The translations under genes were made by a program, and so were the position numbers. Below, one piece after another: positions 8,039-15,630 of a stretch of DNA of 64,000 nucleotides. Under the pieces are notes generated by a model. That model saw only the letters and a list, made by a program, of their open reading frames with translations. It had not been told where the DNA came from and did no database searches. Source of the stretch: Chromobacterium alkanivorans (lineage in GTDB: Bacteria; Pseudomonadota; Gammaproteobacteria; Burkholderiales; Chromobacteriaceae); assembly GCF_016937655.1 (NCBI RefSeq), contig NZ_JAFHKL010000009.1:62001-126000 (forward strand). The letters are read 5' to 3'. The first letter of the stretch is position 1. Every line of letters begins with the position of its first letter.

Positions 8039-8548
8039 TCACAAACGCTTGAAGTAATAGGCGGTGGGGTGCAGGCGGCCGTCCGGGCTGGCGGCGTAGT
8101 CCGGAATCTCCCCGCTCTTGCTCCAGCCCAGCTTGCGGTAGACCGCTTCCGCGCCGGAGCCGGCCTCGGTGTCCAGCACCAGCAGCCGTATGCCCTGTTT
8201 ATGTGCATGATCCGCCAAGGCCGCCATCAATCGGCGCGCCACGCCGCGGCCGCGGCAGGCCGAATGCACCAGCAGCTTCTGCACCTCGGCGCGGTGGCGG
8301 CCGTTGCCGCGCTGGCAGGGCGCCAGCTGCACGCAGCCCAGCAAGGCCCCGTCCTCTTCCGCCAGCCATAATTGCAGGCCCGCGCCCAGCAAGGCGTCCA
8401 CCTGCGCCCAATAAGCGGCGGCCTCCGCCTCCGGCAAGGGCGCGAGAAAGCCCACCGAGGCGCCGCCGGCGACGCAGTCGGCCAACAAGGCGCTCAGGCG
8501 CGAATAATCGCCGGCCGCCAGCGCCGGCGCCATTCTGATCGTGCTCAT
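8039..8548 (-). CDS. GNAT N-acetyltransferase related to tabtoxin-resistance protein
   Basis: This 169-residue acetyl-CoA-dependent transferase has its GNAT signature in the middle: EVQKLLVHSACRGRGVARRLM, where R-G-R-G-V-A forms the pyrophosphate-binding loop. The C-terminus LVLDTEAGSGAEAVYRKLGW and the ending PDYAASPDGRLHPTAYYFKRL closely follow the Pseudomonas tabtoxin-resistance acetyltransferase (Ttr) and its many housekeeping relatives. The start at 8548 is preceded by GGGGAAAG. The gene ends 15 bases beyond the chimeric repeat element. Acetylation of a small-molecule amine is likely; a role in toxin resistance is possible but not shown. Confidence 0.85.
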   Translation of the reverse strand: MSTIRMAPALAAGDYSRLSALLADCVAGGASVGFLAPLPEAEAAAYWAQVDALLGAGLQLWLAEEDGALLGCVQLAPCQRGNGRHRAEVQKLLVHSACRGRGVARRLMAALADHAHKQGIRLLVLDTEAGSGAEAVYRKLGWSKSGEIPDYAASPDGRLHPTAYYFKRL

Positions 8549-8670
8549 CTTTTCTTTCCCCGTTGAACGCCGCGCAAAGGCCGCGGCGACGAGCTGGGGC
8601 AAGCAGTTTTCATGCCGGGGCGCGGCGCGGCAAACCTGCTAGTCTGGAAAAAACCCTATCGGACGTTGTC

Positions 8671-9450
8671 ATGATTTGGTCCCCGCTTCGCCTGGCGCTG
8701 ATCTGCTGCGCCGTTCTCGCCGCGCCCCGTCTCGCCGCCGCGCCGCCGCCGACGCGGGAGGTGGTGCTGGCCAGCGGCGAGTGGCCGCCCTATCTGTCCG
8801 CCAAGCTGCCGCAGCAGGGCTATGCCTCCCATATCGTCAGCGAGGCCTTCCGCCTGGCCGGGATCTCGGTGCGCTACCGGCATTTCCCCTGGGCGCGGGC
8901 CGAGGCCATGGTGCGCAGCGGCGAGATCGCCGGCTCGGTGGTGTGGTCGATCACGCCGGAGCGCGAGCGGTTCGCGCTGTTCAGCCTGCCGGTGGTGGTG
9001 GACGAGGAAGTGGCGTTTCACCTGGCCAAGCGCCCGCTCGCCCCGGCGGCGCTGCCGGACTTGTACGGCCTGCGCATGGCCACGCCCAACGGCTCCAAGC
9101 TGGGCGTGTGGGGCGAGGCGGTGCGCGCCGGCCATATCCGCAACGACAGCACCCAGGACATAGAAAGCGGCATGCGCCAGTTGCTGGCGGAGCGCATAGA
9201 CTTTTTCCCGCTGGTCAAATCGGTGGGGCAGTCCTTGCTGCGCCGGCGTTTCACCCCGGAACAGCGCGCCGCCATCGTCTACGCGCCCAAGGTGTGGGAG
9301 CGCAACGAATACCGGCTGATGCTGAGCCGGGCGCAGCCGCAAAGCCAGTGGCTGCTGGACCGCTTCAACGAAGGCCTGGTCCGCCTCAAGAACAGCGCCC
9401 AGTACCGGCGGATGGAACGGGACTTCGAGGACGGCGCCTACGATCAATAA
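8671..9450 (+). CDS. Periplasmic solute-binding protein, SBP_bac_3 family (polar amino acid type)
   Basis: This 259-residue protein has a signal peptide (MIWSPLRLALICC through a cleavage near Ala-Ala-Ala, about residue 24) and the two-lobe fold of extracellular family-3 solute-binding proteins. Landmarks are VVLASGEWPPYLSAKLPQQGYASHI (lobe 1), ARAEAMVRSGEIAGSVVWS and a late IDFFPLVKS segment. ATG at 8671 is the only start that gives a clean signal peptide. No ABC permease or ATPase is adjacent, so it may serve a distant transporter or a receptor. It converges with the LytTR regulator gene and diverges from the GNAT gene upstream. Confidence 0.8.
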   Translation: MIWSPLRLALICCAVLAAPRLAAAPPPTREVVLASGEWPPYLSAKLPQQGYASHIVSEAFRLAGISVRYRHFPWARAEAMVRSGEIAGSVVWSITPERERFALFSLPVVVDEEVAFHLAKRPLAPAALPDLYGLRMATPNGSKLGVWGEAVRAGHIRNDSTQDIESGMRQLLAERIDFFPLVKSVGQSLLRRRFTPEQRAAIVYAPKVWERNEYRLMLSRAQPQSQWLLDRFNEGLVRLKNSAQYRRMERDFEDGAYDQ

Positions 9451-9469
9451 GCGTCCGGCCGCTCCAGGC

Positions 9470-10222
9470 TCACATGCGCTGAAACAGATGGGCGTAGCTG
9501 CGGCTGACTTCCAACGGCTCAGGATAGCCGCGCAATTGCAGCAGCAGGCCGCGCTGGCCGTCGTCGCGCTTGATCTGTTCGATGGCGTCCACCCGCACCA
9601 GAGTGGAACGGTGGATCTGCCAGAATTCGTCCGGGTCCAGCGCCTGCAGCAATTCCTTGATCGGCATGCGGATCAAGGCCTCGCAACCGGCGGTCTGCAC
9701 CCGGGTGTATTTTTCGTCGGACTGGAAAAACAGCACCTCGCCGGTGCTGATCATGCGCAGGCTGTTGCCCACCGAGGCCTTGATCCAGCGCAGGTAGTCC
9801 GGCCGCGCCAACTGGCGGCTCAGTTGCTGCAAGGACGCCTGCCAGTGCGTGGGCAGCGCCAGTTGCCGCTGCTCCCAGCGCTGACGCGTGCGCGACAGCC
9901 GCTCGTCCTCCACCGGCTTGAGCAGATAATCCACCGCGCCTTCCTCGAAGGCCTTGATCGCGTACTGGTCGTAGGCGGTGACGAACACCACCGGGCACAG
10001 GCCGTCCATCTCCATCGCGGCGGCGATGCCGTTCTGCACCGGCATGGTGATGTCGAGGAAGGCCAGGTCCGGCCGGTGTTCGCGCACCAGCTCCACCGCC
10101 TCGGCGCCGTCGTGGGCCTCGGCCACTATCCGCAACTCCGGCCACACCCGCTGCAAGGCCATGCGCAGCTGCTCGCGCATCAGGCGCTCGTCGTCGGCGA
10201 TCACCGCGCTCAATTTGCTCAT
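9470..10222 (-). CDS. LytTR-family response regulator
   Basis: This 250-residue regulator has an N-terminal receiver domain (about 5-120) and a C-terminal LytTR DNA-binding domain (about 145-248). Receiver landmarks are the acidic pair Asp10-Asp11, the phospho-acceptor in LAFLDITMP, the conserved Thr in VFVTAYD and Lys in YLLKPVE. The LytTR part contains the typical FFQSDEKYTRV and DEFWQIHRSTLVRVDAIEQI. Start ATG at 10222 gives a standard receiver N-terminus. It is cotranscribed with the histidine kinase 29 bases upstream. LytTR proteins bind paired direct repeats; its targets may include its own operon. Confidence 0.93.
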   Translation of the reverse strand: MSKLSAVIADDERLMREQLRMALQRVWPELRIVAEAHDGAEAVELVREHRPDLAFLDITMPVQNGIAAAMEMDGLCPVVFVTAYDQYAIKAFEEGAVDYLLKPVEDERLSRTRQRWEQRQLALPTHWQASLQQLSRQLARPDYLRWIKASVGNSLRMISTGEVLFFQSDEKYTRVQTAGCEALIRMPIKELLQALDPDEFWQIHRSTLVRVDAIEQIKRDDGQRGLLLQLRGYPEPLEVSRSYAHLFQRM

Positions 10223-10251
10223 GTATCCACTGTCCTGTTCTGGCCGGCCGC

Positions 10252-11157
10252 TCACACCAGCGCGAACGGCAGGCCTATGGTGGCGCGGGTGCCGCCTTCC
10301 GGCAACACTTCCAGCAACAGCTGGGCGCGCTCGCCGTGCAGCATGGCCAGACGCTCGCGGATATTGCTCAGGCCCAGGCCCTGCCCCGGCTGCTCCGGAA
10401 AACCGACGCCGCTGTCGCTGACCGCCACCAGCAGCTCGCCGGTCAGCACCTTGGCGCCGATGACGATCTCGCCGCCCTCGGCCTTGGGCTCCAGCCCGTG
10501 CTTGATGGCGTTTTCCACCAGGGTTTGCAGCATCATCACCGGAAAGCGCGCGTCCAGCAGCGACTCCGGCACCTCCAGCCGCACCCGCAGCCTGTCCTCC
10601 ATGCGCAGCTGCATGATGTCGAGATAAGCGCGCGACAATTCCAGCTGCTGGCCCAGGCTGGTTTCCGCCGGCGACTCCCGCCACTCCGGCAGCGAGGAGC
10701 GCAGGTAGCGGATCAGCGCCTTCTGCATCAGCAAGGCGCGCTCCGGCGCGGTTTCCATCAACTGGCACACCGAAGACAAGGTGTTGAACAGGAAGTGCGG
10801 CTCGATCTGCGCCTGCAGCGCCCCCATCCGCGCCTCCGCCAGCTGGCGTTGCAGCGCCTCCACCTCGGCCAGCTCCTCGGCCTGCTGGCTGCGGACCACC
10901 GCCGCGTCGGCGCGCAGGTCCGCCCGGCGCTTGCCGCCGGCCACGATCTTGACGATGCAGACGGTCACGCCCAGGAAGAAGGCCAGCACCGGCACTCCGA
11001 TGATGCCGCCCATGATCAGGCCCAGGAAGCAGATTAGCAGCAGCCGCCCCCAGCCGACGATGGCCAGCCAGTCGAAAAACAGCCACCAGTAGATGGAGGC
11101 CTTGTGGCTGACGAGGTCAATGCCCGCCAGCGCCTCCGCATGTTTTTGCCTATCCAC
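10252..11157 (-). CDS. LytS-type sensor histidine kinase
   Basis: This 301-residue inner-membrane kinase has an N-terminal amphipathic start, two closely spaced transmembrane segments (about residues 23-75, including GWGRLLLICFLGLIMGG), a coiled coil (80-115), a His_kinase domain with the phospho-acceptor in QIEPHFLFNTLSS (His near 122) and a C-terminal ATPase domain with VENAIKHGLEP (N box), DSGVGF and GLGLSNIRERL. There is almost no periplasmic loop, so it probably senses a membrane state or a partner protein. Its first ~75 residues are paralogous to the small protein encoded just upstream, whose 3' end overlaps the kinase start by 8 bases, suggesting translational coupling. Confidence 0.92.
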   Translation of the reverse strand: MDRQKHAEALAGIDLVSHKASIYWWLFFDWLAIVGWGRLLLICFLGLIMGGIIGVPVLAFFLGVTVCIVKIVAGGKRRADLRADAAVVRSQQAEELAEVEALQRQLAEARMGALQAQIEPHFLFNTLSSVCQLMETAPERALLMQKALIRYLRSSLPEWRESPAETSLGQQLELSRAYLDIMQLRMEDRLRVRLEVPESLLDARFPVMMLQTLVENAIKHGLEPKAEGGEIVIGAKVLTGELLVAVSDSGVGFPEQPGQGLGLSNIRERLAMLHGERAQLLLEVLPEGGTRATIGLPFALV

Positions 11158-11452
11158 GATACGCTCCCCGGTCTTGCTTCATTTCTTCCTCGGTCCTCCC
11201 CGTCAGCGCCGCCGGCCGCGACGGCTTCGGCGCGACGCAGGCCTTGACCAGGAAGGACATCAGTATCAAAAAAACCACCGCGCCGCTCAAGGCCAGCACG
11301 CCGCTCAAAATCAAGGCCAGCAGCGAGATCAGCGCCAGCCGCCCCCAGCCGAGGCCGGCCAGCCAGTCTACATAAAGCCGCCAGTAAATGGCGATCTTGT
11401 GCTTGACGCCGTTCAGTCCGTCCAAGGCTTCCGCGTGTTTTTCCCGGTCCAT
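11150..11452 (-). CDS. Small membrane protein paralogous to the sensor-kinase membrane module
   Basis: This 100-residue protein begins MDREKHAEALDGLNGVKHK, nearly the same as the kinase start MDRQKHAEALAGIDLVSHK. It continues with the same IYW-L--DWLA-GWGRL pattern and two hydrophobic helices (about 28-75), then a short basic/acidic tail instead of kinase domains. It is the first gene of a three-gene operon with the kinase and response regulator. It looks like a duplicated membrane sensor module that could heterodimerise with the kinase and modulate it; this is inference. No known family is recognised. Confidence 0.8.
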   Translation of the reverse strand: MDREKHAEALDGLNGVKHKIAIYWRLYVDWLAGLGWGRLALISLLALILSGVLALSGAVVFLILMSFLVKACVAPKPSRPAALTGRTEEEMKQDRGAYRG

Positions 11453-11574
11453 GTCTAGCTCCTCGTGATGCGTTGTGGTTGACGCTGCTCACTGTAGCCA
11501 ACGGCCAAAACGGCCGACAGCGGCTTGCGACGAAACGCACAGGGCGATGGACGAAACGGCCGAGAGAGCGACGA

Positions 11575-11600
11575 ACGGGCGACGTTTTGACGCCGCCCGT
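11575..11600 (-). terminator. Probable terminator hairpin after the ABC-F gene
   Basis: On the minus strand ACGGGCGGCG-TCAAAA-CGTCGCCCGT forms a 10-bp stem with one mismatch, five bases after the ABC-F stop. The following sequence (TCGTCGCTCTC) is only weakly T-rich, so termination efficiency is uncertain. Confidence 0.5.
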
Positions 11601-11605
11601 CCAAT

Positions 11606-13321
11606 TTACAAATCCAGCTCCCGCTCCAGCGCGCCCATCTCCCGCCGCCATTCCTGCTGCAACAGCGGCTTCTGATGCTTGGGCTTGCGCGCCAGATCCG
11701 CGCTCAGCAGCGCCTCCAGCTGATACAAGCGCTCCAGCTGCCGCTCCGCGCCGCTCGCCGCGGGCGTGTCGCCGGCTGCAAGCGTCGGCTCGGCCGCGGC
11801 CGAGACGGCCGGCGGAGTGAACAGCTGGGCGTAGGCGCTGGCGGCGTCCGGCCACTCGCGCAGCCGGCCGTCGTCGAGCACCCAGAAACGGTTGCACGAT
11901 TGCTCGATCAGTTCGCGGTCGTGCGAGACCAGCAGGAAGCCGCCGGCGAAACCGGCCAGTTCTTCCGCCAGCTCGCGCTTGCCGTCCAGATCCAGATGGT
12001 TGGTGGGCTCGTCCAGCCACAGCAGGTGATAGCTGGCCAGCGACAAGGCCAGGAACAGCAGCCGCGCGCGCTCGCCGCCGCTGAGGGTGGCCACGGTCTG
12101 GCCGTGGCGCGCATAGGCGAAGCCGGCGGCAATCAGCGCCTGGCGCCGTTCCGCGTCGCTCTGCGGCGCGAACGGATACAGCGCGTCCGACAAGGAGGCG
12201 AGGTCGTCCAACTGACGCAGCGACTGATCGTAATAAGCGATGCGCGCCGCCGGATGCGGCCGCCAGCCCTCGCCGGCCTCGCCCTGCCGCCAGTCCTGCC
12301 AGCACTGGCGCAGCAAGGAGGACTTGCCGGCGCCGTTGGCGCCGAGCAGGGCGACTTTGTCGCCGCTGCGCAGGCTCAGCTCGTCGGCCTCGAACAAGAC
12401 CGGCAGGCCCGGCGCGGCGCGCACTTGCAAGCCTTCGAAGGCTTGCAGCCGGTCCGCCGCCAACGCTTGGCCCTGCAGCCGCAAACGCCACGGGCTGCCG
12501 CGGCTGACGAAGGCTTGCTCCTCCTTCAGCCGCTCCACCCGCTTCTGCATGGACTTGGCCTTGCGCACCAGTTTTTCATTGTCGTGCTCGCGGCCCCAGA
12601 TCGCCAGGCGCTTGCTGCTGGCGTTCAGGCGGTCTATCTCCTTCTGCTCGCCGGCGTGGCGCGCGCGCGCGGCGGCGTCGGCCTCCGCCAGCGCGGCCCG
12701 CGCCCGGCTGCACGGCAATTCGAAGCGGTACAAGCGCTGGTCGCGCAGCATCCAGCTGTGCGAAGTCACCGCGTCCAGCAGCCGCGCGTCGTGGGACACC
12801 AGGATGAAGCCGCCCTGCCAGCGGCGCAGGAAGTCCTCCAACCACAGCAGGGACGGCAGGTCCAGGTGGTTGCTGGGTTCGTCCAGCAGCAGCAGATTGG
12901 GCTGGCGCAGCACCGCCCGCCCCAGCAGCAGCCGGGTGTGCTGGCCGCCGCTGAGGCTGGCCGCCGGGGTGTCGGCCGCGGCCGTCAGCTCCAGTTCGTC
13001 CAGCAGGCTGTCCACCCGCCAGCTCTGCTCCGGCTGGCGGTCCACCGCCTCCAGCAGCGCCGCGCGCGCGCTCAGAACCGCCAGCCGCGGCGGCAGATGT
13101 TGCTCCACGTACTGCAGCCGGCACAGGCCGGCGTATTGCACCTCGCCTGCGTTGGCCTCGCGCTGGCCGGCCAGCACGCCGAGCAGGCTGCTCTTGCCGC
13201 AGCCGTTATGGCCCAGCAGGCCGATGCGGTCGCCCAGTTTTACGGTAAAGGAAAGGTCCTGGAACAGCGGGCCGTGGCCGGCGTCCAGTTGCAGGGATTG
13301 CGCGGAAATCAGGGTTGTCAT
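11606..13321 (-). CDS. ABC-F family ATPase (ribosome-acting, non-transport)
   Basis: This 571-residue soluble protein carries two ABC ATPase cassettes and no membrane segments. Cassette 1 has GHNGCGKSS, LSGGQHTRL and LLLLDEPSNHLDL (about 35-200). A charged helical linker (about 215-290, ending KRVERLKEEQAF) is the interdomain arm that reaches the ribosomal P site in this family. Cassette 2 has GANGAGKSS, LSGGERARL and LLWLDEPTNHLDL. A Lys/Glu-rich C-terminal helix pair follows. ABC-F proteins resolve stalled ribosomes or protect them from antibiotics; which applies here is not visible. ATG at 13321 has only a weak Shine-Dalgarno (GAGAGCAAG), and a hairpin plus a 28-codon leader ORF precede it, so translation-dependent control is plausible. 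Confidence 0.9.
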   Translation of the reverse strand: MTTLISAQSLQLDAGHGPLFQDLSFTVKLGDRIGLLGHNGCGKSSLLGVLAGQREANAGEVQYAGLCRLQYVEQHLPPRLAVLSARAALLEAVDRQPEQSWRVDSLLDELELTAAADTPAASLSGGQHTRLLLGRAVLRQPNLLLLDEPSNHLDLPSLLWLEDFLRRWQGGFILVSHDARLLDAVTSHSWMLRDQRLYRFELPCSRARAALAEADAAARARHAGEQKEIDRLNASSKRLAIWGREHDNEKLVRKAKSMQKRVERLKEEQAFVSRGSPWRLRLQGQALAADRLQAFEGLQVRAAPGLPVLFEADELSLRSGDKVALLGANGAGKSSLLRQCWQDWRQGEAGEGWRPHPAARIAYYDQSLRQLDDLASLSDALYPFAPQSDAERRQALIAAGFAYARHGQTVATLSGGERARLLFLALSLASYHLLWLDEPTNHLDLDGKRELAEELAGFAGGFLLVSHDRELIEQSCNRFWVLDDGRLREWPDAASAYAQLFTPPAVSAAAEPTLAAGDTPAASGAERQLERLYQLEALLSADLARKPKHQKPLLQQEWRREMGALERELDL

Positions 13322-13341
13322 GCTCTTGCTCTCGTTTTTTC

Positions 13342-13357
13342 GGGACGTGACGGTCCC
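13342..13357 (-). promoter_or_regulatory. Hairpin just upstream of the ABC-F start
   Basis: GGGAC-CGTCAC-GTCCC on the minus strand is a 5-bp stem followed by GAAAAAACG, ending 20 bases before the ABC-F start codon. It may be an attenuator or an anti-sequestering element working with the leader ORF. The stem is short and the T run of a true terminator is missing. Confidence 0.4.
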
Positions 13358-13447
13358 TGTCAACAGGAGCGCTGGCGACAACGTGGGAGTCGGCTAAAGA
13401 CTCGGCGAGTGAAACTCGAAGTGAAGAGTGGCTTTGCTCCGACCCGG

Positions 13448-13534
13448 TTATCGCAGCGCGATGGAACTCGGGCAAGAGCCGGCAAATGCGCTAAACAAGA
13501 GGGCCAACATTTCTGGGCGCGCAAACTGAAGCAT
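13448..13534 (-). CDS. 28-residue putative leader peptide upstream of the ABC-F gene
   Basis: The ORF starts with ATG at 13534 five bases after a near-perfect Shine-Dalgarno, AAAGGAGG (13547-13540), and ends at TAA 13448-13450. It encodes MLQFARPEMLALLFSAFAG followed by SCPSSIALR. The ribosome-binding site is much stronger than that of the ABC-F gene 126 bases downstream. Short ORFs with strong ribosome-binding sites ahead of ABC-F, erm and related genes are established antibiotic-sensing attenuators. No such function is known for this peptide; it is proposed from architecture alone. Confidence 0.55.
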   Translation of the reverse strand: MLQFARPEMLALLFSAFAGSCPSSIALR

Positions 13535-13828
13535 ATTTACCTCCTTTCTTTACATGGTGGTGCGGAGCGCCTTGCAAAGCCGGCGCGTTCCGCGTCGCCG
13601 CCTCGCCAAGAGGAGACGGCCTCTCTTTATCCATGACGGATACAAGCTTGCAGTGTAAACCATGCGCCGCCGCGCGCGCCAGCCGCCCGCAAGCCCCTCC
13701 CGCCCCTATTTCCCGAAATACGGGAATGAAAAGCAAGAATTTGCGATGAATTACCGCCTGATGGGAAACCCGGCTTTTTAGCGGCGGTCGCAACAGATAA
13801 GGTTAGAAAATCCTAATAAGGACCGGAT

Positions 13829-14557
13829 ATGACCACCCTCAGCTCTTCCTCCGATCGCCTGTTGCAAACCCTGCAACTGGTGGCGGCCTCGCCCCAGCCG
13901 CTGAGCGCCAAGGATATGGCGCGGCGGCTGGCCTTGCCGCCGTCCACGCTCTATCGCCAGCTGACCCACTTGAGCCAGTGGGGCCTGCTGCAGGCGGGCG
14001 AGGACGGCGCCTATCACGCCGGCCCGCTGGGCCTGCAACTGGCGATGGGGTTTCAGCAGCACAACACGCTGGCGGCGCAGGCGCGCCCGGAAATGCAGCG
14101 GCTGGCGCGGCTGAGCAATGAAACCGTGGCCTTGATGGTGGCCACCCGCCAGCAGGTGATTTGCATCGAGATGATGGAAAGCCAGCAGGCGCTGCGCTGC
14201 GCCTTCGCCGCCGGCAAGGGGCAGCCGCTGGCGCGCGGCGCGTCGGCGCTGGCCTTGCTGGCCTTCATGCCGGCCGCGCAAAGCCAGGCCACCCTGGACA
14301 GCATGCTGCCGCCGGAGGAGCACGAGGCCATGCGCCAGACCCTGGCCGAGGTGCGCCGCCAAGGCTACGCCACCAGCGACAGCGCCATCGACCCCGGCAT
14401 CTGGGGCGTCAGCGCCCCCTTGCTGCAAGGCCGGCGCAAGCTGCTGGGCGCCCTGACGCTGATGGCGCCCTCCGGCCGCGCCCAACGCAGCGCCCTGCTG
14501 GTGGAGCAAACCCGCCAGGCCGCGCGCAAGATCAGCGCTTACCTGGGCTGCGACTGA
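13829..14557 (+). CDS. IclR-family transcriptional regulator, likely controls the hutG-gltS-hutD group
   Basis: This 242-residue protein has an N-terminal winged helix-turn-helix (about 8-65, LSAKDMARRLALPPSTLYRQL) and a C-terminal IclR effector-binding (GAF-like) domain (about 80-240). AAGGA lies just upstream of the ATG. The stop is 25 bases from hutG on the same strand, so it most likely heads that operon and regulates it. This differs from the usual GntR-type HutC repressor of hut genes. Its ligand could be formimidoylglutamate, glutamate or urocanate; this is inference. Confidence 0.9.
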   Translation: MTTLSSSSDRLLQTLQLVAASPQPLSAKDMARRLALPPSTLYRQLTHLSQWGLLQAGEDGAYHAGPLGLQLAMGFQQHNTLAAQARPEMQRLARLSNETVALMVATRQQVICIEMMESQQALRCAFAAGKGQPLARGASALALLAFMPAAQSQATLDSMLPPEEHEAMRQTLAEVRRQGYATSDSAIDPGIWGVSAPLLQGRRKLLGALTLMAPSGRAQRSALLVEQTRQAARKISAYLGCD

Positions 14558-14582
14558 GCGGCCCGACACCGAAAGAGCAAGC

Positions 14583-15524
14583 ATGACGCTACATACTCCT
14601 CCGGCCGCCTGGAGCGGCCGCATCGACGCCGAAGGCGAACTGGCGCGCCGCTGGCATCAGCGCCTGCGTCCGTGGCAGCCCGGCGCCGCCGCCGGCTTCG
14701 CCCTGCTGGGCTTCGCCTGCGACGCCGGCGTGCGCCGCAATCAGGGCCGCCCGGGCGCGGCCGGCGCGCCCAGCGCCATCCGCCGGGCGCTGGCCAACCT
14801 GGCCTGGCATCAGCGGCAAAATGGCTACGACGCCGGCGACGTCCATTGCCGCGACGACGAACTGGAAGCCGCCCAGGCCGAGCTGGGCCGGCAGGTGGCC
14901 AGTCTCCTGGACGCCGGCCAGTTCCCCATCGTGCTGGGCGGCGGCCACGAGGTGGCTTACGGCAGCTTCCAGGGGCTGGCCCGGCATCTGGAAACCGCCG
15001 GCCGCGCGCCGCGCGTCGGCATCGTCAACATCGACGCCCACCTGGACCTGCGCCAAAGCCCGCGCGCCTCCTCCGGCACCCCCTTCGCCCAGATCGCCGC
15101 CGACTGCGAGCGGCGCGGCTGGCCCTTCCATTACCTGTGCGCCGGCGTGGCGGAAACCGCCAATACCGCTGCGCTGTTCGCCACCGCCCGGCAACTGGAC
15201 GTCCAGCTGCTGTTCGACGAGGAACTGCAGCCGTGGCGGCTGGAGCGGCCCTTGCGAAAACTGCGGGACTTCATCGCCGCCTGCGACTGCCTGTACCTGA
15301 CCATAGACCTGGATGCGCTGCCGGCGTCGCAGGCGCCCGGCGTCAGCGCGCCGGCGGCGCTGGGCGTGCCCTTGGCCACGCTGGAAGCGCTGATCGACGT
15401 CATCCGCGCCAGCGGCAAGCTGCGGCTGGCCGATATCGCGGAGCTGAACCCGGAGCTGGATCAGGATCAACTGACCGCCCGCACCGCGGCGCGGCTGATA
15501 CACCGGCTGACGCGGCCGCTCTGA
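14583..15524 (+). CDS. hutG: Formimidoylglutamase
   Basis: This 313-residue arginase/agmatinase-superfamily enzyme hydrolyses N-formimidoyl-L-glutamate to glutamate and formamide, the last step of the five-enzyme-free histidine route. The binuclear manganese ligands are all visible: His in GGGHEVAYG, the NIDAHLDLR triplet of Asp/His/Asp, and the two Asp of TIDLDALP. SSGTPF and the SAPAALG loop are typical of HutG rather than agmatinase. Length fits HutG (about 310). It sits between the IclR regulator and gltS. hutH, hutU and hutI are not in the window, so the rest of the pathway must be elsewhere or absent. Confidence 0.92.
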   Translation: MTLHTPPAAWSGRIDAEGELARRWHQRLRPWQPGAAAGFALLGFACDAGVRRNQGRPGAAGAPSAIRRALANLAWHQRQNGYDAGDVHCRDDELEAAQAELGRQVASLLDAGQFPIVLGGGHEVAYGSFQGLARHLETAGRAPRVGIVNIDAHLDLRQSPRASSGTPFAQIAADCERRGWPFHYLCAGVAETANTAALFATARQLDVQLLFDEELQPWRLERPLRKLRDFIAACDCLYLTIDLDALPASQAPGVSAPAALGVPLATLEALIDVIRASGKLRLADIAELNPELDQDQLTARTAARLIHRLTRPL

Positions 15525-15630
15525 AACCGGCTCCGCAAGCTGTTTAACGCCTCGCGCGTCAGCGCGGGACTCGCCAGACGGAACAAGCCGCGGCACAGCG
15601 GCGAACCGCACTTTTGCAAAGGAGAAACCC

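Noticed and set aside
11675-13636. 653-codon plus-strand ORF over the ABC-F gene
   Set aside because: Antisense shadow; the minus-strand frame holds both complete ABC cassettes.
13491-13793. 100-codon minus-strand ORF upstream of the ABC-F gene
   Set aside because: It has no good ribosome-binding site and no recognisable sequence. The 28-codon ORF in another frame has the strong AAAGGAGG site and is preferred.
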